Positions 16,498-26,321 of a stretch of 64,000 nucleotides of DNA are shown here, in pieces. Positions within the stretch are counted from its first letter, which is position 1, and every line of letters begins with the position of its first letter. The notes beneath the pieces are model-generated. The model searched no databases and was not told the DNA's origin. It worked only from the letters and a program-made list of their open reading frames with translations. A program made the position numbers and the translations under genes. Source of the DNA: Fredinandcohnia aciditolerans (lineage in GTDB: Bacteria; Bacillota; Bacilli; Bacillales; Bacillaceae_L); the NCBI GenBank assembly GCA_003640645.1, contig QGHH01000014.1, forward strand, positions 1 to 64,000, written 5' to 3'.

Positions 16498-18207
16498 TTG
16501 TTAGCAGAATTATCAATAAAGAACTTTGCCATTATTGAGTCTCTTTCGGTTTCATTAGAAAAAGGATTGACAGTTCTAACGGGTGAAACAGGAGCGGGAA
16601 AGTCCATCATAATTGATGCTGTCCATTTATTGGTTGGGGGAAGAGGCTCTGTTGAATTTGTACGATATGGCGAAGACCGAGCGGAAATAGAGGGACTATT
16701 TTTAATCGATAATAACAATCATCCCTGTTATGCGAAAGCTGAAGAGTTTGGAATTGAAATTAGCGAGGGAATGATTGTTTTACGTAGGGATATATCTAAA
16801 TCAGGGAAAAGTGTCTGTAGAATAAACGGAAAACTCGTCACCATTTCGATTCTTCGTGAGTTTGGCAGAACATTAATCGACATCCATGGTCAACATGAAC
16901 ACCAAGATTTAATGAATCAGGAACAACATATTCATATGCTGGATCAATACGGTGGAAAATTACTTGAACAAGCATTAAAGGCCTATCAAGAAGTTTATAA
17001 AAGCTATCTACAAGTAAAGCAAAGGTTAAAAAGCTTTAATGAAAATGAACAGGAAATGGCCCATCGACTTGATTTAATTCAATTTCAATTAAATGAAATT
17101 GGCAATGCAAATTTGCAACCGAATGAGGATGTGGAATTAACCGAGGAAAGAAGAAAGATTTCAAATTACGAAAAAATCTTCAAAGCGTTACAAAATAGTT
17201 ATAACGCGCTACATGGTGACCAAAAAGGACTTGACTGGGTGGGGTTAGCCATGAATCATGCAGAAGATATTATGGATATTGATAAAGAATTAAAAAATAT
17301 CCATGAGACCATCTCCAATAGCTTCTATTTATTAGAGGAAATCTCCTATAAAATCAGAACTCAATTAGACGAATTAGAATATGATCCTGAAAGACTTGAC
17401 TATATTGAAGGTCGTTTAAATGAAATTGCTCAGTTAAAGCGAAAATATGGACAAACTGTTGAGGAAATTCTCGAATACGCAGCAAAAATAGAGGATGAAG
17501 TCGATACTATTCAAAATCGCGAGCAACATATCGGAAAGATAAAAGAAGAACTTGAGTCAGTACTAGAGGATTTGAAGCTTGAGGCTGAAAATATCTCAAA
17601 CCTTCGAAAAAAATTAGCAAAAGAACTAATTCATAAAATTAAACAGGAATTAAAAGAGCTATATATGGAAAAAGCAAAATTTGATATTAACTTTTTTGAG
17701 GATTCGACTATTAAATTCACTCCAAATGGGAAAGATGATATTGAATTTTACATTTCGACAAATCCAGGTGAACCACTTAAACCTTTAGCAAAAATTGCCT
17801 CAGGTGGAGAGTTATCAAGGATTATGCTTGCCATAAAAGGTATCTTTTCGAAGCATCAAGGTGTTACATCCATTATATTTGATGAGGTTGATACAGGGGT
17901 TAGTGGTCGTGTTGCACAAGCAATTGCCGAAAAAATCCATGGTATTTCAATAGGCTCACAAGTACTTTGTATTTCCCATCTCCCGCAGGTTGCAGCTATG
18001 GCAGATACCCATTTGTTTATATCCAAAGAGACTGTACAAGGAAGAACAATGACATCCGTAACACCATTGGATGAGGATGCCAAAGTAAAAGAAATAAGCA
18101 GAATGATTTCCGGGGTCGAAATAACGGATTTAACAAAGGAACATGCTCAGGAATTATTGAAACTTGCGAAGGAAAGCAAACATGCAAGACAGATGGTAAA
18201 CCACTAA
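16498..18207 (+). CDS. recN: DNA repair protein RecN
   Basis: 569 residues, SMC-like ATPase. Walker A GETGAGKSII near 30-39, long central coiled coil (about 155-360), then signature region ASGGELSRIMLAIK and Walker B IIFDEVDTGVSGR. It is recruited early to double-strand breaks. TTG start at 16498 follows AGGAGGTG (16485-16492) and gives the conserved MLAELSIKNFAI. Confidence 0.98.
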   Translation: MLAELSIKNFAIIESLSVSLEKGLTVLTGETGAGKSIIIDAVHLLVGGRGSVEFVRYGEDRAEIEGLFLIDNNNHPCYAKAEEFGIEISEGMIVLRRDISKSGKSVCRINGKLVTISILREFGRTLIDIHGQHEHQDLMNQEQHIHMLDQYGGKLLEQALKAYQEVYKSYLQVKQRLKSFNENEQEMAHRLDLIQFQLNEIGNANLQPNEDVELTEERRKISNYEKIFKALQNSYNALHGDQKGLDWVGLAMNHAEDIMDIDKELKNIHETISNSFYLLEEISYKIRTQLDELEYDPERLDYIEGRLNEIAQLKRKYGQTVEEILEYAAKIEDEVDTIQNREQHIGKIKEELESVLEDLKLEAENISNLRKKLAKELIHKIKQELKELYMEKAKFDINFFEDSTIKFTPNGKDDIEFYISTNPGEPLKPLAKIASGGELSRIMLAIKGIFSKHQGVTSIIFDEVDTGVSGRVAQAIAEKIHGISIGSQVLCISHLPQVAAMADTHLFISKETVQGRTMTSVTPLDEDAKVKEISRMISGVEITDLTKEHAQELLKLAKESKHARQMVNH

Positions 18208-18249
18208 TGTATTTATGATATACAAAATGAGAAGCAATTTTTATTTGTA

Positions 18250-18276
18250 ATGCTATCCAAATTGGGTAGCTTTTTT
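18250..18276 (+). terminator. Intrinsic terminator of recN
   Basis: GCTATCC (18252-18258) pairs with GGGTAGC (18264-18270), then six T. A second small hairpin (TGGCCT with AGGCCA, near 18299-18316) has no T run. Confidence 0.8.
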
Positions 18277-18418
18277 AATCTCAAAGTGGTTATAAATGTG
18301 GCCTCGAAAGGCCAAATTATAGAATGTAGCCATAAAAACTTTATTAGTAGTCAAGTCACCTCTTCTAGTAGTGGTTTGATTTATGGCGTGGGATAGGAGC
18401 GAGGAGAGTGAAAAATGA

Positions 18419-19708
18419 ATGAAAATAGATAAAATTAGATATATAATCGGTACATTTCTCCTTGTTTCAATAATGGCTTTAGGGTTTTATAAGCCGGTAA
18501 AAGAATATTTAGAAATTCCATTACAACTTACTTTGTTTGAAGGCCAAGATTTTACAGTCCAATCCTCACTACCAGTCACAACAACTACTCATGATGCAAA
18601 TTTTGCCTTTTCATCAGCGGTGGAGAACAAACAAATCTCAGTTGCTGCAAATGAAAGCGGTGAAGGTGAGATGATGGTTGAATTAGCTGGTATTCCAGTA
18701 AAAAAGGTTAATGTAAATGTTTTATCTGATTTTAAGGTGATACCTGGTGGACAGTCAATTGGTGTTAAACTCAATACACTAGGTGTTTTGGTTGTTGGGC
18801 ATCACCAAATCGAAACAGCAGAGGGGAAAAAATCCCCAGGTGAGATTGCTGGAGTAGAGGTTGGCGATATTATTAAAGAAATTAATGGTAAGAAAATCGA
18901 AAAGATGAGTGATGTTGGACCATTTGTTCAAGAATCGGGTAAGACAGGAGAACCGTTAAACCTTGTAATTGTTCGCGACAATGAAGATATAAAGGCAAAG
19001 CTCATGCCATTAAAGGATAAGAACGATCAAGCTTATCGAATTGGTCTTTATATACGGGATTCAGCTGCGGGTATAGGGACTATGACCTTCTACCATCCGG
19101 AAACGAAAAAATACGGGGCATTAGGACATGTTATCTCAGATATGGATACTAAAGAACCTATAGTCGTATCGGATGGCCAAATTGTTAGATCTACTGTTAC
19201 CTCGATTGAAAAAGGAAGTAATGGTGATCCTGGTGAAAAGCTTGCGCGTTTTTCAGCAGATAAAGAAATTATCGGGAACATCAAACGTAATAGTCCATTT
19301 GGCATTTTTGGTGAATTAAATAAACAAGTGAATAATGGCATTATGGATAAGCCGTTGCCAATCGCACTTTCACACCAAGTAAAACCAGGGCCAGCGAAGA
19401 TTTTAACGGTTGTTGAAGATGATAAAGTTGAGGAATTTGATATTGAAATTGTAAGTGCGGTTCCTCAAAAAATTCCTGCTACAAAAGGAATGGTTGTTAA
19501 AATAACGGATAAACGTCTATTAGAAAAAACAGGCGGTATCGTCCAAGGTATGAGCGGTAGTCCAATTATTCAAGACGGTAAACTAATTGGAGCCGTTACA
19601 CATGTATTTGTAAATGACCCAACTAGCGGATATGGTGTCCATATTGAGTGGATGCTAAGTGAGGCGGGAATTGATATTTATAAAAAGGAACAAAAAAAGG
19701 CGAGCTAA
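18419..19708 (+). CDS. spoIVB: SpoIVB serine peptidase, sigma-K checkpoint
   Basis: 429 residues. An N-terminal signal or anchor ([15 protein letters not shown]), a PDZ domain (about 115-200) with [16 protein letters not shown], then an S55 peptidase domain. GALGHVIS supplies the likely catalytic His and [21 protein letters not shown] the nucleophile Ser. Secreted by the forespore, it cleaves SpoIVFA so that pro-sigma-K is processed. GGAGAG precedes ATG. Neighbours recN and spo0A as in B. subtilis. A terminator overlaps its end. Confidence 0.96.
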   Translation: MKIDKIRYIIGTFLLVSIMALGFYKPVKEYLEIPLQLTLFEGQDFTVQSSLPVTTTTHDANFAFSSAVENKQISVAANESGEGEMMVELAGIPVKKVNVNVLSDFKVIPGGQSIGVKLNTLGVLVVGHHQIETAEGKKSPGEIAGVEVGDIIKEINGKKIEKMSDVGPFVQESGKTGEPLNLVIVRDNEDIKAKLMPLKDKNDQAYRIGLYIRDSAAGIGTMTFYHPETKKYGALGHVISDMDTKEPIVVSDGQIVRSTVTSIEKGSNGDPGEKLARFSADKEIIGNIKRNSPFGIFGELNKQVNNGIMDKPLPIALSHQVKPGPAKILTVVEDDKVEEFDIEIVSAVPQKIPATKGMVVKITDKRLLEKTGGIVQGMSGSPIIQDGKLIGAVTHVFVNDPTSGYGVHIEWMLSEAGIDIYKKEQKKAS

Positions 19709-19722
19709 TGCTTGCCTTTTCT
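19694..19722 (+). terminator. Intrinsic terminator of spoIVB
   Basis: AAAAGGCGAGC (19694-19704) and GCTTGCCTTTT (19709-19719) flank a four-base loop. The stem includes the stop codon of spoIVB. Confidence 0.8.
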
Positions 19723-19791
19723 TGTTCAATTCTATAAAAGATATCGCCAAATTTGGATTCAGCTTATATAATAAATAGGGCATAAAGATTT

Positions 19792-19798
19792 TTCGACA
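19792..19798 (-). promoter_or_regulatory. 0A box (TTCGACA) upstream of spo0A
   Basis: TTCGACA is the exact reverse complement of the Spo0A box TGTCGAA. It lies upstream of the vegetative promoter of spo0A and suits autoregulation, as in B. subtilis, where several 0A operators precede the gene. Confidence 0.6.
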
Positions 19799-19822
19799 AA
19801 ACCCAAATTTCATCAATAAATA

Positions 19823-19854
19823 TTGGCGTTTTTAGTCGAATACTTTAGTATAAT
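19823..19854 (+). promoter_or_regulatory. Vegetative (sigma-A) promoter of spo0A with 0A-like box
   Basis: TATAAT at 19849-19854 is a perfect -10. The -35 is weak: TTGGCG at 19823 leaves a long 20-bp spacer. An 0A-like box AGTCGAA (19834-19840, one mismatch) lies between them, so Spo0A~P binding would block this promoter. Confidence 0.5.
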
Positions 19855-19903
19855 GGAGAATAATTTATTTTTCAATAAAATTTTCCTATTTTTTAAAAAA
19901 ATT

Positions 19904-19932
19904 AAAGGAATTCTTATTGCATTGTCGAATTC
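19904..19932 (+). promoter_or_regulatory. Sigma-H promoter of spo0A overlapped by a 0A box
   Basis: AAAGGAATT (19904-19912) and GTCGAATTC (19924-19932), 11 bp apart, match RNAGGAWWW and RNNGAATWW of sigma-H. An exact 0A box TGTCGAA (19923-19929) overlaps the -10. This reproduces the vegetative-to-sporulation promoter switch known for B. subtilis spo0A. Confidence 0.75.
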
Positions 19933-19991
19933 TTTCTTTAGAATAAGAATATATACAAATTTTCTGGATTTAAGCTTGAGGAGGAAATAGA

Positions 19992-20780
19992 GTGAAAAAA
20001 ATTAAAGTTTGTGTGGTTGATGATAATAGAGAACTGGTTAATTTACTTGATGAATATTTGTCAAGCCAAGATGATATCGAAGTATTAGGTGTTGCGTATA
20101 ACGGTCAGGATTGCCTAAACATGCTTCAAGATAAACAACCAGACGTTCTCGTTTTAGATATTATTATGCCTCATCTAGATGGCCTAGCAGTATTAGAGAG
20201 GCTCCGTGAATTAAATCTTGAAAAACAGCCAAATGTCATCATGTTAACAGCATTTGGTCAAGAGGATGTTACGAAGAAAGCTGTCGATTTAGGTGCTGCG
20301 TATTTTATTCTCAAGCCATTTGATATGGAAAACCTTGCAAGTCGAATTCGTCAAGTAAGCGGAAAGACTGCCCCGATTATTAAACGAAATTCTGGAAGCA
20401 ATGTTGTTCGTACGGAAAATAGTCCGAAAAATTTAGATGCTAGCATTACTAGTATTATTCATGAAATTGGGGTTCCTGCGCATATTAAAGGATATCTTTA
20501 CCTAAGAGAAGCAATCTCAATGGTATACAATGATATCGAATTGTTAGGATCAATTACAAAGGTGCTTTATCCTGACATTGCAAAGAAGTTCAATACAACT
20601 GCAAGCCGTGTTGAGCGTGCGATTCGTCATGCAATCGAAGTTGCATGGAGTCGAGGCAATATCGATTCTATTTCTAGTCTTTTTGGTTATACAGTAAGTA
20701 TGTCAAAAGCAAAACCAACAAACTCAGAATTTATTGCAATGGTAGCAGATAAGCTCCGTCTTGAGCATAAAGCTTCTTGA
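19992..20780 (+). CDS. spo0A: Sporulation master response regulator Spo0A
   Basis: 262 residues. Receiver domain (1-120) with acidic pocket D10-D11, phosphorylation site D56 in VLDIIMP and the conserved Lys in ILKPFD near 108. After a linker, the effector domain (about 150-262) has the recognition helix [19 protein letters not shown]. It takes phosphate from the phosphorelay and switches on sporulation. GAGGAGG precedes a GTG start. Own promoter pair upstream, terminator downstream. Confidence 0.98.
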   Translation: MKKIKVCVVDDNRELVNLLDEYLSSQDDIEVLGVAYNGQDCLNMLQDKQPDVLVLDIIMPHLDGLAVLERLRELNLEKQPNVIMLTAFGQEDVTKKAVDLGAAYFILKPFDMENLASRIRQVSGKTAPIIKRNSGSNVVRTENSPKNLDASITSIIHEIGVPAHIKGYLYLREAISMVYNDIELLGSITKVLYPDIAKKFNTTASRVERAIRHAIEVAWSRGNIDSISSLFGYTVSMSKAKPTNSEFIAMVADKLRLEHKAS

Positions 20781-20828
20781 GAGGGTAAGGAATAACTACA
20801 ACTGAACTTATTATTTGTTATATGATAG

Positions 20829-20866
20829 AAAAACACCGTTTCCAAGTGGAAACGGTGTTTTTCTTA
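20829..20866. terminator. Bidirectional terminator between spo0A and yycC
   Basis: AAAAACACCGTTTCC and GGAAACGGTGTTTTT form a perfect 15-bp stem. A/T runs on both sides let it serve spo0A (plus) and the small minus-strand gene. Confidence 0.9.
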
Positions 20867-21010
20867 TTTGTCTTCTTTTTCGGCTTTCTCCAGCTCCATC
20901 ATTTTTTGTACCAGAATATGTTGTGGCATATGCATGATTTGCTCAAGCGGAACATTTAGGGCTTTTGATAAACGGATTGCTGTTTCAGCAGAAATTTGCA
21001 ATGGTCTCAT
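20864..21010 (-). CDS. yycC: YycC-like small protein
   Basis: 48 residues beginning MRPLQISAETAIRLSKALNVP and containing QIMHMPQHIL, the pattern of the YycC-like family (PF14174). A longer frame upstream lacks a ribosome binding site; GGGAG sits just before the ATG at 21010. Function is unknown; the sequence suggests a small helical, possibly HTH-like protein. It diverges from the phosphodiesterase gene. Confidence 0.75.
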   Translation of the reverse strand: MRPLQISAETAIRLSKALNVPLEQIMHMPQHILVQKMMELEKAEKEDK

Positions 21011-21074
21011 ATTAGGTTCTCCCTTTACTAAAATTACACTATAATGGAAGTATACCAAAAAAAGGAGAATATCG

Positions 21075-21806
21075 ATGATGAAAACGAAAATTTTTGGTCA
21101 TAGAGGTTCTGCCGGAACACACCCGGAAAATACAATGATATCGTTTAAAGAAGCGGCTAGGGTTGGAGCAGATGGAATTGAGTTAGATATTCAAATGACA
21201 AAGGATGGAGTCATTGTGGTCATCCATGACGAAACCGTTAATCGTACTACGAATGGAAAACATAAGGGCTGGGTTAAAGATTATACATTAAAACAAATCA
21301 AAAAAATGGATGTAAGCTACAAGTTTAAGGATAAGTATGGTTTTTGTGAAATTCCGACACTTGAAGAGGTATTTGATTGGGCAAAATCAAACCAGTTGCT
21401 AATAAATGTGGAATTTAAGACCGGGTTAGTTTCGTATAAGGGTATAGAAGAAAAGACCTTGAAGATGATTCGTGACTATGGACTGGAAAATCGTATTGTT
21501 TTATCAAGTTTTAATCATTATAGCTTAGTTAAGTGTAGACGCATTTCAACTAAGATTAATCTTGCCATTTTGTATATGGAAGGTATTTATAAGCCGTGGG
21601 ATTATGCAAAACGTCTTAAGACGAATGGCATTCATCCATATCACCAGACGATAAATAAGGAGATAGTTGAAGAATCGAAACTGAATGGTATTGCTGTACG
21701 CCCTTTTACAATAAATGATGAGAAAAAGATGAAGCAACTTATAGATTTTGGTTGTTCCGCGATCATCACAGATTATCCGAAAAAAGCGTTAGCTTTAACA
21801 AAATAA
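21075..21806 (+). CDS. yqiK: Glycerophosphodiester phosphodiesterase (YqiK/UgpQ type)
   Basis: 243 residues, TIM-barrel GDPD family. GHRGSAGTHPENTMISF carries the catalytic His and Arg; ELDIQMTKDGVIVVIHD holds the metal-binding Glu/Asp and second His. No signal peptide, so it should act in the cytoplasm, hydrolysing glycerophosphodiesters to glycerol-3-phosphate and an alcohol. ATG at 21075 or 21078; AAGGAG precedes both. Confidence 0.92.
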   Translation: MMKTKIFGHRGSAGTHPENTMISFKEAARVGADGIELDIQMTKDGVIVVIHDETVNRTTNGKHKGWVKDYTLKQIKKMDVSYKFKDKYGFCEIPTLEEVFDWAKSNQLLINVEFKTGLVSYKGIEEKTLKMIRDYGLENRIVLSSFNHYSLVKCRRISTKINLAILYMEGIYKPWDYAKRLKTNGIHPYHQTINKEIVEESKLNGIAVRPFTINDEKKMKQLIDFGCSAIITDYPKKALALTK

Positions 21807-21828
21807 CAATGTATTAAATAAACATGTA

Positions 21829-21860
21829 AAAATCCTGCTTAAAAAAAGCAGGATTATTTA
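21829..21860. terminator. Bidirectional terminator between yqiK and yqzF
   Basis: AATCCTGCTT (21831-21840) and AAGCAGGATT (21846-21855) form a perfect 10-bp stem with A/T-rich flanks; it overlaps the end of yqzF on the minus strand. Confidence 0.85.
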
Positions 21861-22117
21861 TTTTGCTCGCCAGCAGGTGAGCTTTCGCTTTGAAATTTTT
21901 CCTGAACTTTATTTCTTTTCCGGTCACGGTGTAAAATGAATCCGCCAATAAAAGAGAGACCTGCTAAAAAGAAAATAAGGCCAATAATAAATTGTAGCAT
22001 TAAGGATGGAATAGGGCTGTGTAAGACACCAAAAAACATATCCCTCATAAATTTAATTCCAACCCCTGCAATAATTCCTGGTATTAATAGCACTATTAGA
22101 GCTAGTATACGTTGCAT
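21854..22117 (-). CDS. yqzF: DUF2627 membrane protein YqzF
   Basis: 87 residues with two transmembrane helices (about 3-24 and 40-63) and a charged C-terminal tail. It matches the DUF2627 family; B. subtilis yqzF holds the same place beside the bkd cluster. AAAGGA precedes the ATG at 22117. Function unknown. Confidence 0.85.
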   Translation of the reverse strand: MQRILALIVLLIPGIIAGVGIKFMRDMFFGVLHSPIPSLMLQFIIGLIFFLAGLSFIGGFILHRDRKRNKVQEKFQSESSPAGEQNK

Positions 22118-22290
22118 ATCAAAAATCCTTTCAATAAAAACGACCTATATATAAATGTAAGTCATTAATAAAATTTGTCAAGATGGAGAATTAAGGTTAT
22201 TATATAAGTGTGCACTATTTTGCAAAAAGAGTAATGGGAGTGTGTAAAATATTGCATGGTTTACAAATTTGTTAGGGGGTGACTGTGGTT

Positions 22291-24012
22291 ATGCAGAAAG
22301 TTATGGTCGATTTGATCTTAGATTCAACCCATGATGGAATGATTGTCATTAATATTGATAGCCAAGTCATCTTACTAAACAACAGTGCATCAAAGATGAT
22401 TGGTGTCACGAAGGAAGAAGCAATTGGAAAACATATATATGAGTGTATTCCTGATAGCAGATTACCCGATATACTTACGACAAGAGCCATTGAGGTCAAC
22501 CAAGAATTCGTCTTGAAAAATGGACGAAAGATCATTACAACCCGAATTCCGATGGTCAATGAATCGGGAATGTTATTAGGAGCATTTGCTGTATTTAAAG
22601 ATATTACCGAGGTTGTAAATCTTGCTGAAGAAATTACAAATTTAAAAGAGATACAAACGATGCTCGAAGCAATTATTCAATCTTCTGAAGAAGCCATTTC
22701 AGTTGTTGATGAAGATGGTAGAGGAATATTAATTAATCGCGCGTATACCCGGATCACAGGACTAGAAAAAGAGCAAGTAATTGGAAAACCCGCAAATGCA
22801 GATATATCTGAAGGCGAAAGTATGCACATGCAGGTTTTGAAAACAAGAAGAGCTGTAAGAGGTGCCCGCATGAAGGTAGGGCCTCACGAAAAAGATGTGA
22901 TTGTTAATGTTGCACCAATCATTGTAGATGGAAAGCTTAAGGGTAGTGTTGGTGTCATTCATGATGTATCTGAAATAAGTCAATTAACATCTGAATTAAA
23001 TCGAGCCAGACATATCATTCGGTCACTTGAAGCGAAATATACGTTCGACGATATCATTGGTTCATCTGAAGAAATGGAATTTGCTATTGAACAAGCAAAA
23101 CTTGGTGCAAAAACTCCTGCTACGGTCTTACTTAGAGGAGAATCGGGAACGGGTAAGGAATTATTTGCGCATGCAATACATAATGAAAGTAAACGAAAAT
23201 TTAATAAGTTCGTCCGTGTGAATTGTGCTGCTATTTCTGAATCACTGTTAGAAAGTGAGCTTTTTGGATATGAGGAAGGAGCGTTTTCAGGAGCAAAACG
23301 TGGTGGCAAACGAGGTATTTTTGAGGAAGCGAACAATGGCAGTATTTTCTTAGATGAAATTGGAGAGATGTCCTTAAATACCCAGGCCAAATTACTAAGG
23401 GTGTTGCAGGAACGAGAGATAGTTCGAGTTGGTGGAACAAAACCAATTCCAATTGATGTGAGAATCATTGCAGCAACGAATGTGAATTTAGAAAAAGGAA
23501 TTGGCAACGGAACATTTAGAGAAGATCTCTACTATCGTTTAAATAAAATTCCGATTTATATCCCTTCATTGCGTATGCGAAAACAAGATATTAAACCACT
23601 AGCAGAACATTTGCTGCATAAAATTAATCAGGATTATGGTCGGACAGTCGAAGGGCTAACTGAGGGTGCGATCAATTATTTGTATCAATATGACTGGCCA
23701 GGGAATGTTAGGGAGCTTGAGAATGTCTTAGGCAGAGCTGTAATCTTTATGAACTATCAGGAAAGACTAATTGATATAAAACATGTACAACCATTACATA
23801 GTTTGAGTGAGAAGGCTTCTACCAAACAATTGTTAGCTGAGACTGAAATTAAGGATGTTCCACTAACGGAATTAGTAGAAAAATACGAAGCAGAAGTAAT
23901 TGAAGAAGTATTAAAGTTAAATGGCGGAAATAAAACAGCAGCTGCTAAATCATTAGGGATTTCCCTAAGAAGCCTGTATTATAAGTTGGAAAAATATAAT
24001 CTTGCAAATTAA
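22291..24012 (+). CDS. bkdR: Sigma-54-dependent activator of the bkd operon (BkdR)
   Basis: 573 residues from ATG 22291; in-frame GTG codons at 22279 and 22285 overlap or crowd the GGGGGTGA site. Two PAS domains (about 5-110 and 125-225) are followed by an AAA+ domain with Walker A GESGTGKE, the sigma-54 loop as GAFSGA rather than GAFTGA, and FLDEIGEM. A Fis-type helix-turn-helix ([23 protein letters not shown]) closes it. It is shorter than B. subtilis BkdR (692). It should activate the -24/-12 promoter just downstream in response to branched-chain amino acids or their products. Confidence 0.93.
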   Translation: MQKVMVDLILDSTHDGMIVINIDSQVILLNNSASKMIGVTKEEAIGKHIYECIPDSRLPDILTTRAIEVNQEFVLKNGRKIITTRIPMVNESGMLLGAFAVFKDITEVVNLAEEITNLKEIQTMLEAIIQSSEEAISVVDEDGRGILINRAYTRITGLEKEQVIGKPANADISEGESMHMQVLKTRRAVRGARMKVGPHEKDVIVNVAPIIVDGKLKGSVGVIHDVSEISQLTSELNRARHIIRSLEAKYTFDDIIGSSEEMEFAIEQAKLGAKTPATVLLRGESGTGKELFAHAIHNESKRKFNKFVRVNCAAISESLLESELFGYEEGAFSGAKRGGKRGIFEEANNGSIFLDEIGEMSLNTQAKLLRVLQEREIVRVGGTKPIPIDVRIIAATNVNLEKGIGNGTFREDLYYRLNKIPIYIPSLRMRKQDIKPLAEHLLHKINQDYGRTVEGLTEGAINYLYQYDWPGNVRELENVLGRAVIFMNYQERLIDIKHVQPLHSLSEKASTKQLLAETEIKDVPLTELVEKYEAEVIEEVLKLNGGNKTAAAKSLGISLRSLYYKLEKYNLAN

Positions 24013-24050
24013 AGCACGCAATAATTTGCAAAGTATGCAGGAATTTGCAC
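24002..24050 (+). promoter_or_regulatory. Candidate BkdR upstream activating sites
   Basis: TTGCAAATT (24002-24010), AATTTGCAA (24023-24031) and AATTTGCAC (24042-24050) have centres about 21 and 19 bp apart, i.e. roughly two helical turns each. The first two are perfect inverted copies and the first overlaps the bkdR 3' end. They end about 50 bp before the -24/-12 promoter, a normal enhancer distance. Assignment to BkdR is inferred. Confidence 0.5.
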
Positions 24051-24076
24051 AAAAATATTAAGATAAAGTAAATAGA

Positions 24077-24090
24077 ATAAAGCGCTTACA
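24077..24090 (+). promoter_or_regulatory. CcpA cre-like site before the bkd promoter
   Basis: ATAAAGCGCTTACA agrees with TGWAAGCGNTWWCA at 12 of 14 positions, including the whole core. It lies between the enhancer-like repeats and the sigma-54 promoter, where CcpA could block looping. Carbon repression of bkd is reported in B. subtilis. Confidence 0.55.
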
Positions 24091-24100
24091 AAAAATATGT

Positions 24101-24116
24101 TGGCACGATAATTGCA
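24101..24116 (+). promoter_or_regulatory. Sigma-54 (SigL) -24/-12 promoter of the bkd operon
   Basis: TGGCACGATAATTGCA matches TGGCACNNNNNTTGCW at every defined position, with GG and GC exactly 10 bp apart. It precedes ptb by about 55 bp and lies downstream of the sigma-54 activator gene. Confidence 0.92.
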
Positions 24117-24169
24117 TAATAAAAAGTTGTAACAAAGGGAATTTTGATTGAAAAGAAGGTAAAGTCTAA

Positions 24170-25075
24170 ATGAAACTTAGTGATCTTATTAATATTGCAG
24201 CCGAACAATCACAAGTGACCGTTGCAGTTGCAGCTGCTGAGGATGAAGAAGTACTTGAAGCTGTAGTAGAAGCCGTAAAAAATAAGCTTTCCCGATTTTT
24301 ATTGTTTGGTAATAAAGAAAAAATTGAACAAATCCTTTCTTTAAAAGGGGGATATGAATCAGGCCAAGAGGCACTTGTTGTAGTAAATATCTCTTCAAAA
24401 GAAGAGGCGGCAGTGGCTGCGGTTAAAGCTGTGCAGTCAGGTGAAGCAGATGTGCTAATGAAAGGAAATATTCCAACCGCGACTATTCTAAAGGCAGTTT
24501 TGAATAAAGAATATGGACTTCGGACAGGTAATATCCTATCACACGTTGCTGTATTTGAAGTGCCAGATTACGATCGTCTCATCATCGTTACGGATGCTGC
24601 GATGAATATATCTCCGGAACTTCAAGAAAAAGTACAGATTTTAACCAATGCCGTAAAAGTGGCAAATTCAATCGGTATCTCATTACCAAAAGTTGCACCA
24701 ATTGCAGCCGTTGAGGTGGTTAATCCTTCAATGCAGTCAACATTGGATGCAGCAGTTTTAACCCAAATGAATCATCGCGGACAAATTCCTAATTGTGTTG
24801 TCGATGGTCCGTTGGCGCTCGATAACGCTATCTCTATTTCAGCAGCAGTGCATAAAGGAATCGCGAGTGAAGTGGCTGGACAGGCTGATATTTTGCTAGT
24901 TCCAACGATAGAAGTTGGAAATGCATTATATAAATCATTAGTCTATTTTGCAAAAGCAGAAGTTGGGGCTGTTATCGCGGGTGCTCGTGCCCCAATTGTA
25001 TTAACTTCTAGAGCCGATTCTGCAAAAAGCAAATTATATTCATTGGCATTGGCTGTTTGCTCTGCCAGTAAGTAA
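24170..25075 (+). CDS. ptb: Phosphate butyryltransferase
   Basis: 301 residues of the phosphate acetyl/butyryl transferase family ([49 protein letters not shown]). Converts butyryl- or branched acyl-CoA and phosphate into acyl-phosphate. First gene of the sigma-54-driven operon; bcd follows. With buk it allows substrate-level ATP formation from branched-chain acyl-CoA. Start ATG after AAGAAGGTAAAG. Confidence 0.95.
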   Translation: MKLSDLINIAAEQSQVTVAVAAAEDEEVLEAVVEAVKNKLSRFLLFGNKEKIEQILSLKGGYESGQEALVVVNISSKEEAAVAAVKAVQSGEADVLMKGNIPTATILKAVLNKEYGLRTGNILSHVAVFEVPDYDRLIIVTDAAMNISPELQEKVQILTNAVKVANSIGISLPKVAPIAAVEVVNPSMQSTLDAAVLTQMNHRGQIPNCVVDGPLALDNAISISAAVHKGIASEVAGQADILLVPTIEVGNALYKSLVYFAKAEVGAVIAGARAPIVLTSRADSAKSKLYSLALAVCSASK

Positions 25076-25109
25076 TCAACTTTTAGTCAATCTTGGGAGG
25101 AACATACAA

Positions 25110-26207
25110 ATGGAAATCTTTTCTTACATGGAAAAATATGATTATGAACAATTAGTATTTTGTCAGGACAAACAATCTGGACTAAAGGCAATTATTGCTA
25201 TTCACGATACAACGTTGGGTCCAGCACTTGGTGGTACTCGTATGTGGACATATGCTTCAGAGGAAGCTGCAATTGAGGATGCGCTTAGATTAGCGAAAGG
25301 TATGACCTATAAAAATGCCGCTGCTGGATTAAATTTAGGTGGGGGTAAAACAGTTATAATCGGTGACCCACGCAAAGATAAAAATGAAGAAATGTTCCGT
25401 GCATTTGGACGTTATATCCAAGGGCTAAATGGCCGATACATTACTGCTGAAGATGTTGGTACTACAGTTGCAGATATGGATATTATTCACGAAGAAACAG
25501 ATTTTGTAACAGGTATCTCACCAGCATTTGGATCATCAGGAAACCCATCTCCGGTTACTGCATTTGGTGTATACCGCGGTATGAAGGCAGCTGCAAAAGA
25601 AGCATTTGGTTCAGATTCACTTGAAGGAAAGATAGTAGCTGTTCAAGGTGTAGGAAATGTGGCGTACACCCTTTGTAAATACCTTCATGAAGAAGGGGCA
25701 AATCTAATCGTAACAGATATTAATAAAGAAGCTGTAGATCGTGCGGTAAGAGATTTTGGTGCCAAAGCAGTGGACCCTAACGACATTTATGGGGTAGATT
25801 GCGATATTTATGCTCCTTGTGCACTCGGTGCCACAGTAAATGATGAGACAATTCCACAATTAAAAGCAAAGGTTATTGCTGGGTCTGCAAACAATCAGTT
25901 AAAAGAACCTCGTCATGGTGACACGATACATGAATTAGGTATCGTTTACGCTCCAGACTATGTGATTAATGCTGGTGGAGTCATCAATGTTGCAGATGAA
26001 TTATATGGTTACAACCAAGACCGTGCTCTTAAAAAGGTGGATCTCATATATGACACAATTGCCAAGGTAATTGAAATCGCCAAAAGAGACGGTATTCCTA
26101 CCTACCAAGCGGCCGATCGATTGGCAGAAGAACGTATTGATAGAATGAGAAACTCTAGAAGCCAGTTTTTACAAAATGGGCACCACATTTTAAGTCGCAG
26201 AAAGTAA
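25110..26207 (+). CDS. bcd: Leucine dehydrogenase
   Basis: 365 residues, typical octameric leucine dehydrogenase length. Catalytic Lys lies in [16 protein letters not shown], the substrate loop in [14 protein letters not shown], and the NAD site in [17 protein letters not shown]. It deaminates Leu, Val and Ile reversibly to 2-oxo acids that feed the BkdAA/AB/B complex encoded downstream. GGGAGG precedes ATG. Confidence 0.98.
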   Translation: MEIFSYMEKYDYEQLVFCQDKQSGLKAIIAIHDTTLGPALGGTRMWTYASEEAAIEDALRLAKGMTYKNAAAGLNLGGGKTVIIGDPRKDKNEEMFRAFGRYIQGLNGRYITAEDVGTTVADMDIIHEETDFVTGISPAFGSSGNPSPVTAFGVYRGMKAAAKEAFGSDSLEGKIVAVQGVGNVAYTLCKYLHEEGANLIVTDINKEAVDRAVRDFGAKAVDPNDIYGVDCDIYAPCALGATVNDETIPQLKAKVIAGSANNQLKEPRHGDTIHELGIVYAPDYVINAGGVINVADELYGYNQDRALKKVDLIYDTIAKVIEIAKRDGIPTYQAADRLAEERIDRMRNSRSQFLQNGHHILSRRK

Positions 26208-26321
26208 AGGCTTGTAGTGGGGGAAGGCTTAAGCAAAGCTTTTCCTCCTTTTTACCTTCATTAAGTTGCAATCATGAATGCAAAACAAACGAAGCACAGC
26301 CTTAAGCAGATGGAGGTTTCA

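Noticed and set aside
22980-23507. 175-codon minus-strand frame inside bkdR
   Set aside because: Antisense of the conserved AAA+ domain, no ribosome binding site, and the plus-strand motifs are intact.
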